Assembly: GCA_007449985.2 (NCBI GenBank)
Contig: VIIQ02000078.1
Location: 353,656-417,655, forward strand
Length of the DNA stretch: 64,000 nucleotides
Direction: 5' to 3'
From: Desmodesmus armatus
Taxonomy: Eukaryota > Chlorophyta > Chlorophyceae > Sphaeropleales > Scenedesmaceae
The notes under the pieces are model-generated. The model did not search any database. It was not told the origin of the DNA and saw nothing but the letters and a program-made list of their open reading frames with translations. The position numbers were made by a program, and so were the translations under genes. Below, in pieces: positions 12,796 through 23,324 of the stretch; within the stretch, counting starts at the first letter, position 1; every line of letters starts with the position of its first letter.

Positions 12796-15700
12796 ATGAG
12801 GGGCAGAAACACCTTGATTTGTGGTCTCTTACTAGCTTATTTGTGCGTGATTACACAAGCAGCCAGCATAGTGCATCTAGACAAGCAGCAGTGGAGCCTG
12901 GTGAATGCCAACGAGTCCATCTCACTACAAACAACGCTCCCAGCCTACCCTCTGGAAGTTTTGAGGGCAAATGGAGTGATACAAGACCCCAACTACAGGT
13001 CAGCACACGTGTGATGCTCATCAGTACTTGGTACTGGCAGCCATGACTCATTGAGCAACTTAGTGGGCCCAGACTGGGTGACCTGGAAGTGTGCATGCAG
13101 GCTTGAACAGCTGCAGCAGCTTGATAAAGACGCAAAAGCAGTTTTGAGGTCGAAATTCCTCGACATGAGGCTGGTCACATCAGCAGGGCATCAGAACTGG
13201 TCGGTTGACCAGCCACCAACAGCAGCAGCACCCGCACCCTCACATCTGTATCCAGCCTTGTGTCACAGCTTGACTTGCAGCTTGTGCGAAAAGTACCCGC
13301 ATGTGCTGTGTGCTGATGTCAGGTATGGAGAGCTGGAGTCAAGATGGGTGGCCATGGACTCTTGGACGTTCACTCTCCAGTTCAGGGGCAATGAGTCAGG
13401 CATGCCAGACCTGCTGCAGAAGAAGCAAGTCCTGCTGCAGCTGGGGGGCATCGACACCTTTGGCACAGTCACCCTCAACGGCAAGCTGCTGCTGCAGCCC
13501 AACAACTTCCATAGGTATGCAACAGACATAACTTGGTCAGGTCAAACAACTGTGCCATGGTTACTGCACAACTCAGCTGGCATGACAAGCCGGTCCTGAT
13601 ATGGTGCTGACCTGTACCTGCAGCATGAAGATGTTAGGGTGTTTGTAACCTTCTTGTTGGCTTGCGCAATCCTCAACAGAACTACCGTAGCCATGCAGCC
13701 AACCCCCTGACCTTGACAGCGCCTCTGTTCGCAGTCTGCAGACACACATTGGCTCCAGTTTGTCCATTACTAACCATGACTAACAATCACTACACACCCC
13801 TTGCAGGAGCTGGGCTGTCCCTGTAAAGGACCTGCTCACCCCTGGAGTCAACACCCTGGTCATCAGCCTGCGTCCAGCTGCTGCGGAGACCACGAGCCTC
13901 AAGGCCAACCATCCCTACAGCATCCCAAGCCTGCAGCAGCTGGGATCCATCGGTTCCTACGTCTTTGCCCGCAAGCCTGCCTCAGACTTTGGCTGGTAAG
14001 CACCCGCCAGAGGCACTTGAACACAGCCTACCCACTTGCCTGCACCGTAGTTATTGCTGGGCAGCCTCCAGCATGCGTGCTTGCCGTGCATGTTGTCCCG
14101 AGCCAGTTTCACATGGAGAATGCTGTCTGCTGGTCCGGTTGAAAGGCTGCACACGTACCAACTGCAGCGCGATGCTTGTCGGCTCACAAGCAGGATGTTG
14201 TCTTTGCGTTGTACAGGGATTGGGGGCCAGCATACGCTGCGTCTGGGATCCATGGCTTTGTCAACCTTCTGGGCTTCAACACTGCAACTGTCACAAGTGA
14301 GTCAGCTCAATCAAAGTTACACCTGTAACCATGCCAGCCAGTTCACTGCTTCACGGAGATGGCAGAACAAAGCCGGAGACGGCAGAACAAACATTGGATG
14401 GAACAAAACACTGAGGGTCCAACCAGGGAGTTGCTGACGATGAGTCATTGCGCCTTGTGCCTTGTGTGCCTTGTCCCAGCTGGGAGAAACTAGCCAAGGC
14501 CTGACTAGGCTTTTTTTGGTTTTATCAGGGGGGCTGACCAGGTCTGCAGCACAAGCGGCCTGTCAAGGGTTGTGATGACTCAGCACACAACACATCTTTG
14601 CACCACCCATGACAGGAAGTGTTGCGCCACACATTGCCGCACGGTGCGCAGCGTGCTGTATGGGGCATTGGCGTTTGACAACTACTGTGCCGACCGCTCA
14701 AAATTTGATCCGTGCATGAATGTTGGTGCATTCTGCAGGTGCTTACGTTGCCCAGAGCCAGGTCAAGACTGACAGCGGTGACAAGTTCGCCGTGAACATC
14801 ACATCGCAGTTTGTGATAGCAACTGGCAGTGACAAGGGGACCCTGCAGATCGAGGTGCCTGCCCTGAACATCAAGAAGCAGCAGGTGCTGGTGCTTGGAG
14901 AGGAGAACTTGACAGAGGGCGTCAAGCTGCGCAAGACATCGACCCCCGGTTTGGTCATGGCCACGTTCAACACCAACCTCACGATCGATGCAGATTCCGT
15001 GGAGCTCTGGTGGCCTGCTGGATACGGCAAGCAGCCCCTTTACGATGTCATCGTTTCCTTCACTCCCGCTGCAATGGAGGCTGCATGCGCGGTCCCCGAT
15101 GATACTGTCGACAAGGGCGCCACACGCAAGCTGCTGGACACGTTCATCGCTGCTGCAGCAGAAGAGGCCGACTACAGGTCTGAGAACCCCGTGCCTATGG
15201 GCGGAACCTTTGTGGCTTCTTCTGGCAACCTCCCGCCCGCATGCGCTGCTGCGGTGAAGGACTTCAGCACGTTCAGGCGAAGGATCGGTTTCCGCACCGT
15301 CGAGCTGGTGCGCGTTCCGATCGCTGAGGCCGTTAAGGATATCTTCCCTGAAGGCGAGAAGGGTTGGGGCCAGGACGCCACGTTCTACCAGCAGAAGGAC
15401 AACTCCGATGGTCACTGGGCGCAGACAAAGGACGGCATCTGGAAGCACTTTGACAAGAGCGCCAACCAGTCAAACGTTGACGGGGAGTCCTTTTACTTCA
15501 AGGTCAATGGCGTGCCCATCTACATGAAGGTAAGGGCAGCGATGGATTTGGCAGTTCTTCAAGGCGCACAGGGCGGCGTGCGTCGCTGGGTGGGTAGCTC
15601 TTGTATCCCTTGATGGGGTGCGGGACGGTGCTTGGCACGGCACAGGCACTGATGCTGTCCACAAAAACGAACCCAGAAAACAGGAACCCCCGCCCAAAGA

Positions 15701-18700
15701 CAGCTGCACTGGCATAGTAGCAGGTTATGCAGCATCGAATTGCATTGGAGGCCGTCACTTCTGAACAGCGATCTGCACGGCTGCGTCCCGTCCTGTAACA
15801 TACAAGGCTGGCGTTTTTCTGTGTAGTGGGCAACGACAGCAAACAAACCATAACTGACACCTTGATGCCGCTTTTGCTTGCCGCAAACTGCATCCTGCAG
15901 GGTGCGAACTACATCCCATCCCACATTGTGCACACCAATGTGTCGACCCAGATGCTGAATGACACACTGGAGTATGCCCTGGAGAGCAACATGAACATGT
16001 AAGTCGAGGCTCGCAGATCTGCTATCTAGATTACCTGCCGCACATGGCCGCACGACCTCCGTCATATTGCAACCGCATGCCCATGCCATGAGTATTCAGC
16101 TCAGCTGATTCGGAATCATTGCAGGTACTTCTTGTTCAGCTAAACGCACAAGTAAGACATCAGGGCCCCACCGGGTGTGCGACAGAAGGCGTTGATTGCA
16201 GCCACCCAAGCTGCCAATGCTCACCTGGTGTGGCAGAGTGCTCAAAGCTTCGTGATTGCGTGTTGTGCAGGATCCGTGTGTGGGGTGGTGGCCGCTACCC
16301 TGTGCAGTCCCTGTTCCACTTTGCTGATGAGCACGGCATCCTGATCTGGATGGAGACCATGTTTGCCTGCGCACCATACCCCCGCAACCACGACTTCCTC
16401 AAGAATGTGGCAGCCGAGGTGACCCAGCAGGTGCGCTGACACATGGAGAGGAGGGCGTCACGCGCGCAGGGGGGGGAGGGGTGTCCATACAGCTGCTGCA
16501 CACTACATGGATGCAGCACGGTAGGGGGGGGGGCGGCTTTCATGCTCCTTCCTCTGACATGTACCCACTGGCACAAATGGGCAGAAACACTGTTGTTTGA
16601 ATGATGGGGTGCTCCCTTACCTACTGTTGCATGCATTGCACAGCATGTGCTGTGTGCGGTCTGGCTGCAACCATACTTACAAAGCAGTTTCACAGTCACT
16701 GTCTGATACCTACCAGTTGTTGCGCTGACACAGCCTTGTGCCAACCGTGCCCTGACCCTTCGTGTGCAGCTGCAACGGACCAGCTGGCACCCTTCCGTCG
16801 CCATCTGGGGCGGCAACAACGAAATCGAGGGCTCCCTCAACTGGTATGCGGAGTCTCGCAGCAACAGGGCCGGTTTTTCCAACGACTATCAGGCGCTGTT
16901 CATTGACACCATCCGCAAAGAGATCAGGGCGGTGAGTAATCATGTGGGCAGTGAGTAATCATGTGGGCGGTGAGTAATCATGTTCGCCAATGACTATCAG
17001 GCACTGTTTGTTGACACCATCCGCAAGGAGATCAGGGCGGTGAGTGGGCAGTGCTGACCAACACCACCATGGTGGCCCTGCAGTCAGGCTGGCAGGACTG
17101 CCTGAGAATGCTGTGAATACCATTGTCCCGTTTATAGTCAGCGCTGTTTGTTGACACCATTCGCAAGGAGATCAGGGCAGTGAGTGAGCAGTGCTGACTA
17201 TCACATGGCCGTTCCACTACTCTAGTGCGGCTGGTGGTGCTACAGTCAGGGACGGCAGGGAGCTTGTTGCCAATTCTGATGTCACCTTGAGGGAAGTTAG
17301 TTTCGTGAGTAGCAGCACCAGAAGGCCTGAACTTCTGAACATCTTGGGGGTTGCTTTGTCAGGCTCCAGGGGTCTTTGGTCACGCCTGTGTGGTGCATGG
17401 CGTCGTCTTGGCGCATGGGCTGAGAGTGCGCTGTTGCTCACGGCTAGCAACAGTGTTGTGGTTTGTCGTGTTTCTGCTGCAGGTCAATCCCACCCTGCCC
17501 TTTGTTGACTCCAGCCCCAGCAACGGTGTGATTGCCGACAACGACCAAGAGTATGTGAAACGCTGGGGTGACGACTGGGACTGGCGCTATGGGGATGTGC
17601 ACTGGTATGCCTACGAGTCAGATTGCGAGGACTGGTCTACATACCCCAAGTGAGCACGCATGCTGCCGGCATGGTAGACTCTACAGGGCACAGTAGAGCC
17701 AATCAGGGATGGGAACCTACATGCTTGCAAAGAACTGACCTGGCAAATGGCAGGTCACATCGACATTGGAGTAGTTTTATCTGTACTGGCAACGATGGAA
17801 AACTTGGCTGAAGGCAGTATGGCTGGGTAGTGATCACAGGGCTTGGTGAGGTCCCAGGGAAGCTAGCCTGTCAGAGTTGACTGGGTGACTGAGTGGGACA
17901 TCACAACAGGGAAAATGTGACAGTCCTGCTCTCATTAGTTATAGCTGGCTTTGCCTGAAGCTCAACCTGCATGTCCTCTGGTTGTGTGCCTGCAGGTCAA
18001 AGTTCATCAGTGAGTTTGGCTCCCAGTCCTACCCCACCTTTGCCACCTACGCTGAGGCAACAGCACCAGGGGACTGGCAGGTGGACAACCCCATGACAGG
18101 GTTCAGGAACCGCAGGTGCGTCGCTAAACCCTATGACACGCATGCATGTGACAGGGTCATCAACATGCCAGTTGAGAACCATGGCTTGAGGGTGAGAGTC
18201 GGGGGGAGGGGGGGGGGGCAATGGTTACTGGTGTTGGGCCAGACAGCTGGATTGTTTCGATTGGCCTGGTTCGGCTCTGAGGCGGTCAGATTGGGCATGC
18301 AGTCCTTAGCAGCAGTGTTGTGGCCTGGTGCTGCATTGTCGGGGTGGCAGCAGATTGCATGCGGGTGTGCTAATGATCCATATAACCCATGACAGCTACA
18401 GCTGTAGTGTGCATGTTGTAGCCCAATGTCGTGACTCCATTTCTCCTGGTCAACTCAGTCACTGCTGAGCAGACTTGTGAGGGCGCACCAACAAAGCCAC
18501 TGTGTGCTGTGCGTGCCACTGTTATTTGCTGCACAAGTGAAGTACTTGAGAGGCGTGCATGCGGTTCTATGTGTTTGTTGCTCTCTCAGGTTTGGCAACG
18601 GTCTTGAGATGTTTGAGGCCCAGTTCAAGAGGCACTTCAGGCTCCCAGAGTCATGTGAGTAACCGTTGCTGCAGCAGTGTAGTGCTATGACGTCACATGC

Positions 18701-21700
18701 TGGCAGCTTTCAACAGTGTTGTGTCATGGACCACCTGCCAGGTGCACTTTGAACCGATAGAAAACTCCACCCCTGCACTATTACTGCTTCTTGTCTTCGG
18801 CCACAGGTCAGGCTGGCGTCGACTCAAATTCTGCATAGTGCTTGTCCACTCATCCCTGATACCACGGTGCTTGATCACTCCTCCCTAATCCCCGTACCCT
18901 AAACCCTTACCCACAGGGAAGGCCCCTGAGGATCCTGAGAAGGCTCTGAAGCTGTTCCGCAGCTTCTTCTACATCACTCACATGCAGCAGGCTCGCTGCT
19001 ACGAGGCCGCAATCAACTACTGGCGCCGTCTGAGGTCACAGCCCGCAGGTAAACAGGGACTGGGGTAGCCACGTGGCAAGCTCGTTGTTTAAGTGGTTGC
19101 ACTGAAGTTCAATGCACCAGCTTGCTGTGCATACCGGCCTCAGCATACTTCTATTGCGTAATGGGGCTGCACCGCATGAGGGCTTGCAAGCGAGGAGAGG
19201 ATGAAGTATCCAACCAATCTTGCTGGTTGCAGTGCACCAGCTTCATACATGACTGATGTGTTGCCAGACGCTTTGCTGACTCAATGCCACTGACGCTCCA
19301 AAAAAATTATGTATGTGTGCATGCCTTTCCCTGCAGGCCTGACTATGGGTGTTCTGTACTGGCAGCTGAACGATATCGCTCACTTTGCCTCTTGGAGTGG
19401 CTATGACTATGGAGGTGGGTCAATCAGGCTGCTTATGAAACCAGAGAGCTGTGTATTGTGCAGGAGACATGGTGGTAGCGGGTTGCATCCAGCTGTCACA
19501 ACGTCTTGCACCGCAATCGACTGGCACCTGGCACCAGCATCAGCTTGATGTTGTCGCTGCATGGATGCATTATTCGGGCTGCTGCTACCCATACGCGGTA
19601 CTGCAGTGTGTTGTGGTGCAGTGAGTAACCCTGTTGTGGCAGCCGCTACCTGGTGAACACACAGCAGTCTATACAGCAGTCACAGAAACATGTACGTCAC
19701 TACCTCCTGCTGCAGGCCGGTGGAAGCCCCTGGCCTACGCTGTGAAGCGCATGTATGCGCCCCTGCAAGTCCAAGCCTACCTAGACGGCACCAGGCTGCG
19801 CGTGTTCCTTGTGAACGACCGCGTGACCCCAGTCTTCACCACCGTGTACGTCAGCCTTCTGTCCCTGGATCAGACCAGCACCAGCTGCCCTGCTCAGAGG
19901 GCTTGGCACAGCTTCGGTGTGGCACCAGTGCTCAGGCAAGACTACCAAGTCCGACTATGGGTGTTCTGTACTGGCAGCTGAACGATATCGCTCACTTTGC
20001 CTCTTGGAGTGGCTATGACTATGGAGGTGGGTCAATCAGGCTGCTTATGAAACCAGAGAGCTGTGTATTGTGCAGGAGACATGGTGGTAGCGGGTTGCAT
20101 CCAGCTGTCACAACGTCTTGCACCGCAATCGACTGGCACCTGGCACCAGCATCAGCTTGATGTTGTCGCTGCATGGATGCATTATTCGGGCTGCTGCTAC
20201 CCATACGCGGTACTGCAGTGTGTTGTGGTGCAGTGAGTAACCCTGTTGTGGCAGCCGCTACCTGGTGAACACACAGCAGTCTATACAGCAGTCACAGAAA
20301 CATGTACGTCACTACCTCCTGCTGCAGGCCGGTGGAAGCCCCTGGCCTACGCTGTGAAGCGCATGTATGCGCCCCTGCAAGTCCAAGCCTACCTAGACGG
20401 CACCAGGCTGCGCGTGTTCCTTGTGAACGACCGCGTGACCCCAGTCTTCACCACCGTGTACGTCAGCCTTCTGTCCCTGGATCAGACCAGCACCAGCTGC
20501 CCTGCTCAGAGGGCTTGGCACAGCTTCGGTGTGGCACCAGTGCTCAGGCAAGACTACCAAGTCCAGCCTAGCTTTGCCTCCCAGGTCTGGTCGATGCAGC
20601 TCGCAACCCTGCTGCGCAGCCGGCCCGGATGCACGGCCACCACTTGCTATGTTTCAGTCACGGCCGTTGCTAAGCCCAAGCAGCCAGGGGCCGGGGAGGT
20701 CTCGGAGACCCAGCTGTGGCTGGTGCCTTTGAAGGATATCAACCTGCCCAACCCCGAGCTGAAGCTGTCCAACTTCGTGCAAGGCGACTCCGCAGTCAAA
20801 GCCGCTCCCGTTCGCGTTGCAGCAGCTCCCGTTCGCGTTGCAGCAGCTCCCGTTCCCGTTGCAGCAGCTCCCGCTCCCGTTGCAGCAGCTGCTCCAGCCG
20901 TCGCAGCAGCTGCTCCAGCCGTCGCAGCAGCCGCACCAGCCGTCGCAGCAGCCGCACCAGCCATCGCAGCAGCAGCTCCCGCCGTCGCAGCACGTGCCCT
21001 GCTGGCCGACGAGGTCAAGGGTTCGATTCAGGCCGATGCCACCGACAGGCTTCGCTCCCGGGTGTCGTCCGGCGCCGCGCCCGTGCCAGCGCCCGTGCCA
21101 GACACAGCCGCTGTTCCTAAGCCCAGGGTCAAGCGCACAGGTGCAGTGTCGCATGGTGGCCCCCGCGTGGACTCGACCCTGGTGCCTGCAAGGGCGGTGG
21201 CTCCTGCCGGCACCCCTATCACCTTCACCATGAGTGCCAACCGCCCAGCAGCCCTCACGCAGCTGCTGACCAAGTACCGTGGGCGCTTCAGCGATGACAC
21301 CTTCACTGCCGTGCACCCCTGCGCGCCCAAGACGATCACCTTCTACCCGCATGTCAGTGTGGGGCCCCTCGCTCCTGAGGATTTGGCAGCAGACCTGAAG
21401 GTGAGTGTTTAGTGTGATCCACTCGGTTTTGGTTTGTGTGACCTTCAGTTGCCTTGACTATGTAACCTGAATTGGTGGGTTGTTGGCATGAGCACTGTCG
21501 AGTCAACCTTTTGGCTGCATTTGCCACACTCAGTCCAGCATATGGATTGAACTGGACGATATGGGGAGGGCGTTGTTACAAGTGGATACTTCACCTCTGG
21601 GCGGTATTCTCCACACTTGTTGAACGAGGTTATGTATGTATGTATGCGTGCAGGTGGAATCGCTGTTTGACCACCAGTACGGCAAGCCACCTAGGTGGCC

Positions 21701-21815
21701 TGCTGCTGCTGCTGATGGTGGCGCTGTGAGTGTTGCTGCTGCCAAGCCGGCAAAGCCAGCCACACCAACAGCTGCCATTCTGGCTGTTAAGAAGGACCGC
21801 CGCGCACCAAAGTGA
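12796..21815 (+). CDS. GH2 family beta-mannosidase-type glycoside hydrolase, secretory
   Basis: Fifteen phase-consistent exons: 12796-12998, 13323-13514, 13807-13995, 14217-14296, 14739-15529, 15901-15998, 16271-16430, 16770-16931, 17483-17649, 17996-18115, 18590-18654, 18917-19048, 19337-19414, 20328-21400 and 21654-21815, giving about 1223 aa. Residues 1-23 form a signal peptide. The order of motifs is that of beta-mannosidases (EC 3.2.1.25), which remove terminal beta-mannose from the non-reducing end of mannosides: [67 protein letters not shown] (putative acid/base Glu589), ISEFGSQ (putative nucleophile Glu687) and LYWQLND. The length exceeds the usual 850-950 aa because of a C-terminal extension with an Ala/Val/Pro repeat (about 20800-21000) and a Lys/Ala-rich end. 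The model skips copy 1 of a duplicated exon (see the 612-bp repeat). Exo-glucosaminidase is a related alternative, less likely given the motifs. Confidence 0.88.
14311..14340 (+). repeat. Fragment related to the MITE-like element at 44.3 kb
   Basis: In the intron after exon 4, TCAAAGTTACACCTGTA is followed by CATGCCAGCCA. Both blocks occur in the same order at 44286-44330 inside the inverted-repeat element, so this looks like an internally deleted relative. It is short and could be chance. Confidence 0.4.
16932..17181 (+). repeat. Echoes of the mannosidase exon-8 3' end with donor sites
   Basis: Immediately after the exon-8 donor the 18-bp block GTGAGTAATCATGTGGGC is iterated about three times. 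Then two partial copies of the exon 3' end follow, 16983-17039 and 17139-17179. Each ends in GATCAGGGC(G/A) and each is followed by its own GTGAGT donor. Substitutions are few. The gene model uses only the first donor. Confidence 0.85.
19341..20564 (+). repeat. 612-bp tandem duplication of two mannosidase exons
   Basis: Copy 1 is 19341-19952 and copy 2 is 19953-20564. Sequence read in both copies is identical as far as I can see, with the break at GACTATGGG on the left and CAAGTCC on the right. The unit holds most of exon 13, the next intron and the start of exon 14. Copy 2 of exon 13 lacks the upstream CCCTGCAG acceptor. Copy 1 of exon 14 runs into the duplicated exon 13 out of frame and meets TGA at 19979-19981. 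Only exon 13 of copy 1 joined to exon 14 of copy 2 keeps the frame. Confidence 0.92.
21572..21618 (+). repeat. Interspersed repeat, copy 1
   Basis: The sequence GTTGTTACAAGTGGATACTT, then CACC, then GCGGTA and CCACAC recurs at 36094-36140 with few changes. This copy lies in the last intron of the mannosidase gene; the other lies in an intron of the coiled-coil gene. The family is unidentified. Confidence 0.55.
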
Positions 21816-23324
21816 TCTGGCCATTGCCATGTGAATGGCCACCGGGAGTGAGAACGCGAGGAGAGGCGAATGCATGCCCTGCAGGGTGGTACTACCGCGG
21901 CGCGCACTGCAGCCAGCAGTTTGCGTGCTGCTGCCTGAACAAATGGGGCTGTACAACGCAAGTTTTGTTGGAGGTCGACACTGCAGGATGTTGCAGCGCA
22001 GCCATTTCATTCTTACTTTCAGAGAGGCAGGTGCGCAGGCGTGTTGCTGCACACGGCCTGTGTTGTATGACCGCAGACAGACAGTACACAGAAGGGGACA
22101 CGGCCCTGATGGGGTAGCTTAACTAGGGATGGCATATTTGCTTGTTGACATGTTTTTCGTTTGCTAAGGCAGGCTGTGAGTCGCCTCTCGACTCAGTAAT
22201 TGCCCTGCTTTTAATTTTGAGAGGCTGCCAGTAGGGTACTAGTGTGACAGCACCCAGTGTGATCTGACTGACTAAGTATTTGCATGCTTCTGGTTTGTGA
22301 CAGCACAGTGATGTGCGGCGTCCGCAGACAGTGACAGCATGAGCGGCATTGCTTTGACATGACGCAGCGGCATTGTAGCATAGAGGCCTGTGTTGTTGTG
22401 CATTTGCATACCCTTTCTTGGTCTCTTTGTTCGTGTGCGCCTAACCTGACTTCTTTGTTGAGTTGGATGCGGCACGGTGAGCTGTGCGTGTATGTGTGCG
22501 CTGGTGTGGGCGAAAGGAAACCCACAAACTCAATCCTCAGCAGGAGTGTCATATGTGTAGTGGGGCTGTGATGCCCTGCCTAATAGGCTGTTCTTGCATT
22601 GACTAGCTGCAGTTGAGGCCTTGCCAGGCTATTGCTGGGCCAGCACATCATTGTGTGTGCGTTCATGACATGTAGACTGTTGCAGGCACACCTTGGCATG
22701 CATTGATTGGTTGCATGCAGCTTGTCCTGCAGCGGTGACTGTGCAGTTTGATATCTACCTGCATATAGTATGTTCTCTTTTTGCCGGGCTTTGTTTGAAT
22801 GCATTACAGTTCCCTGAAGGCGGGGGCGCCAGCAGGGACAGTCAGCGCAGGCTGGCAGACACAACATCCTCCCTATGCCAGGCCATGCCTGCTGGGCGGC
22901 TGGCGGCGGCCGTGACAGCTGCAAAAGCTGGGTTGCATGGCTGACATATTGATGACACTGTAATCATGCTGTTGTCTCCATACCACAGGAGGGCTCATAA
23001 GCCCAAGCCATCTGCAGCCAGAACCCAGAAACCAGTACTCAGTTTAGATTATATATATTATTTGTGGTCAAAACTGAGGCAGTGTGAACTCCTCCTCATC
23101 CAGTACTCAGAAACTGCACCTCCCCCACCCCGTATCCACTCAACCAGTGAATTTCCAAGATACCAGTACTCAGAAACCAGAGATCACAGATGACGTGTCG
23201 GTTACTAATTTCAGGCATTGCACCATCCAGGAGTCACTGTAAAAGCTTTTCATTGAAAACTTCATTGATTTTCACGACTGTTCAGTCTCGTTCGGTGTAC
23301 CTATAGGCCATTAGCTCACTGCAG
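21816..23324. other. Intergenic region, no gene supported
   Basis: This holds the probable 3' end of the mannosidase transcript and the 5' side of the glycosylase gene. Open frames are short and unremarkable. Near 23020-23180 the phrase (C)CAGTACTCAG with AAACC or AAACT recurs three times, a small degenerate repeat. I see nothing else I can name. Confidence 0.4.

Noticed and set aside
20654..21352. Minus-strand frame of 232 codons opposite the mannosidase
   Set aside because: It is a shadow of the Ala/Pro repeat exon, whose plus-strand frame is fixed by splicing on both sides.
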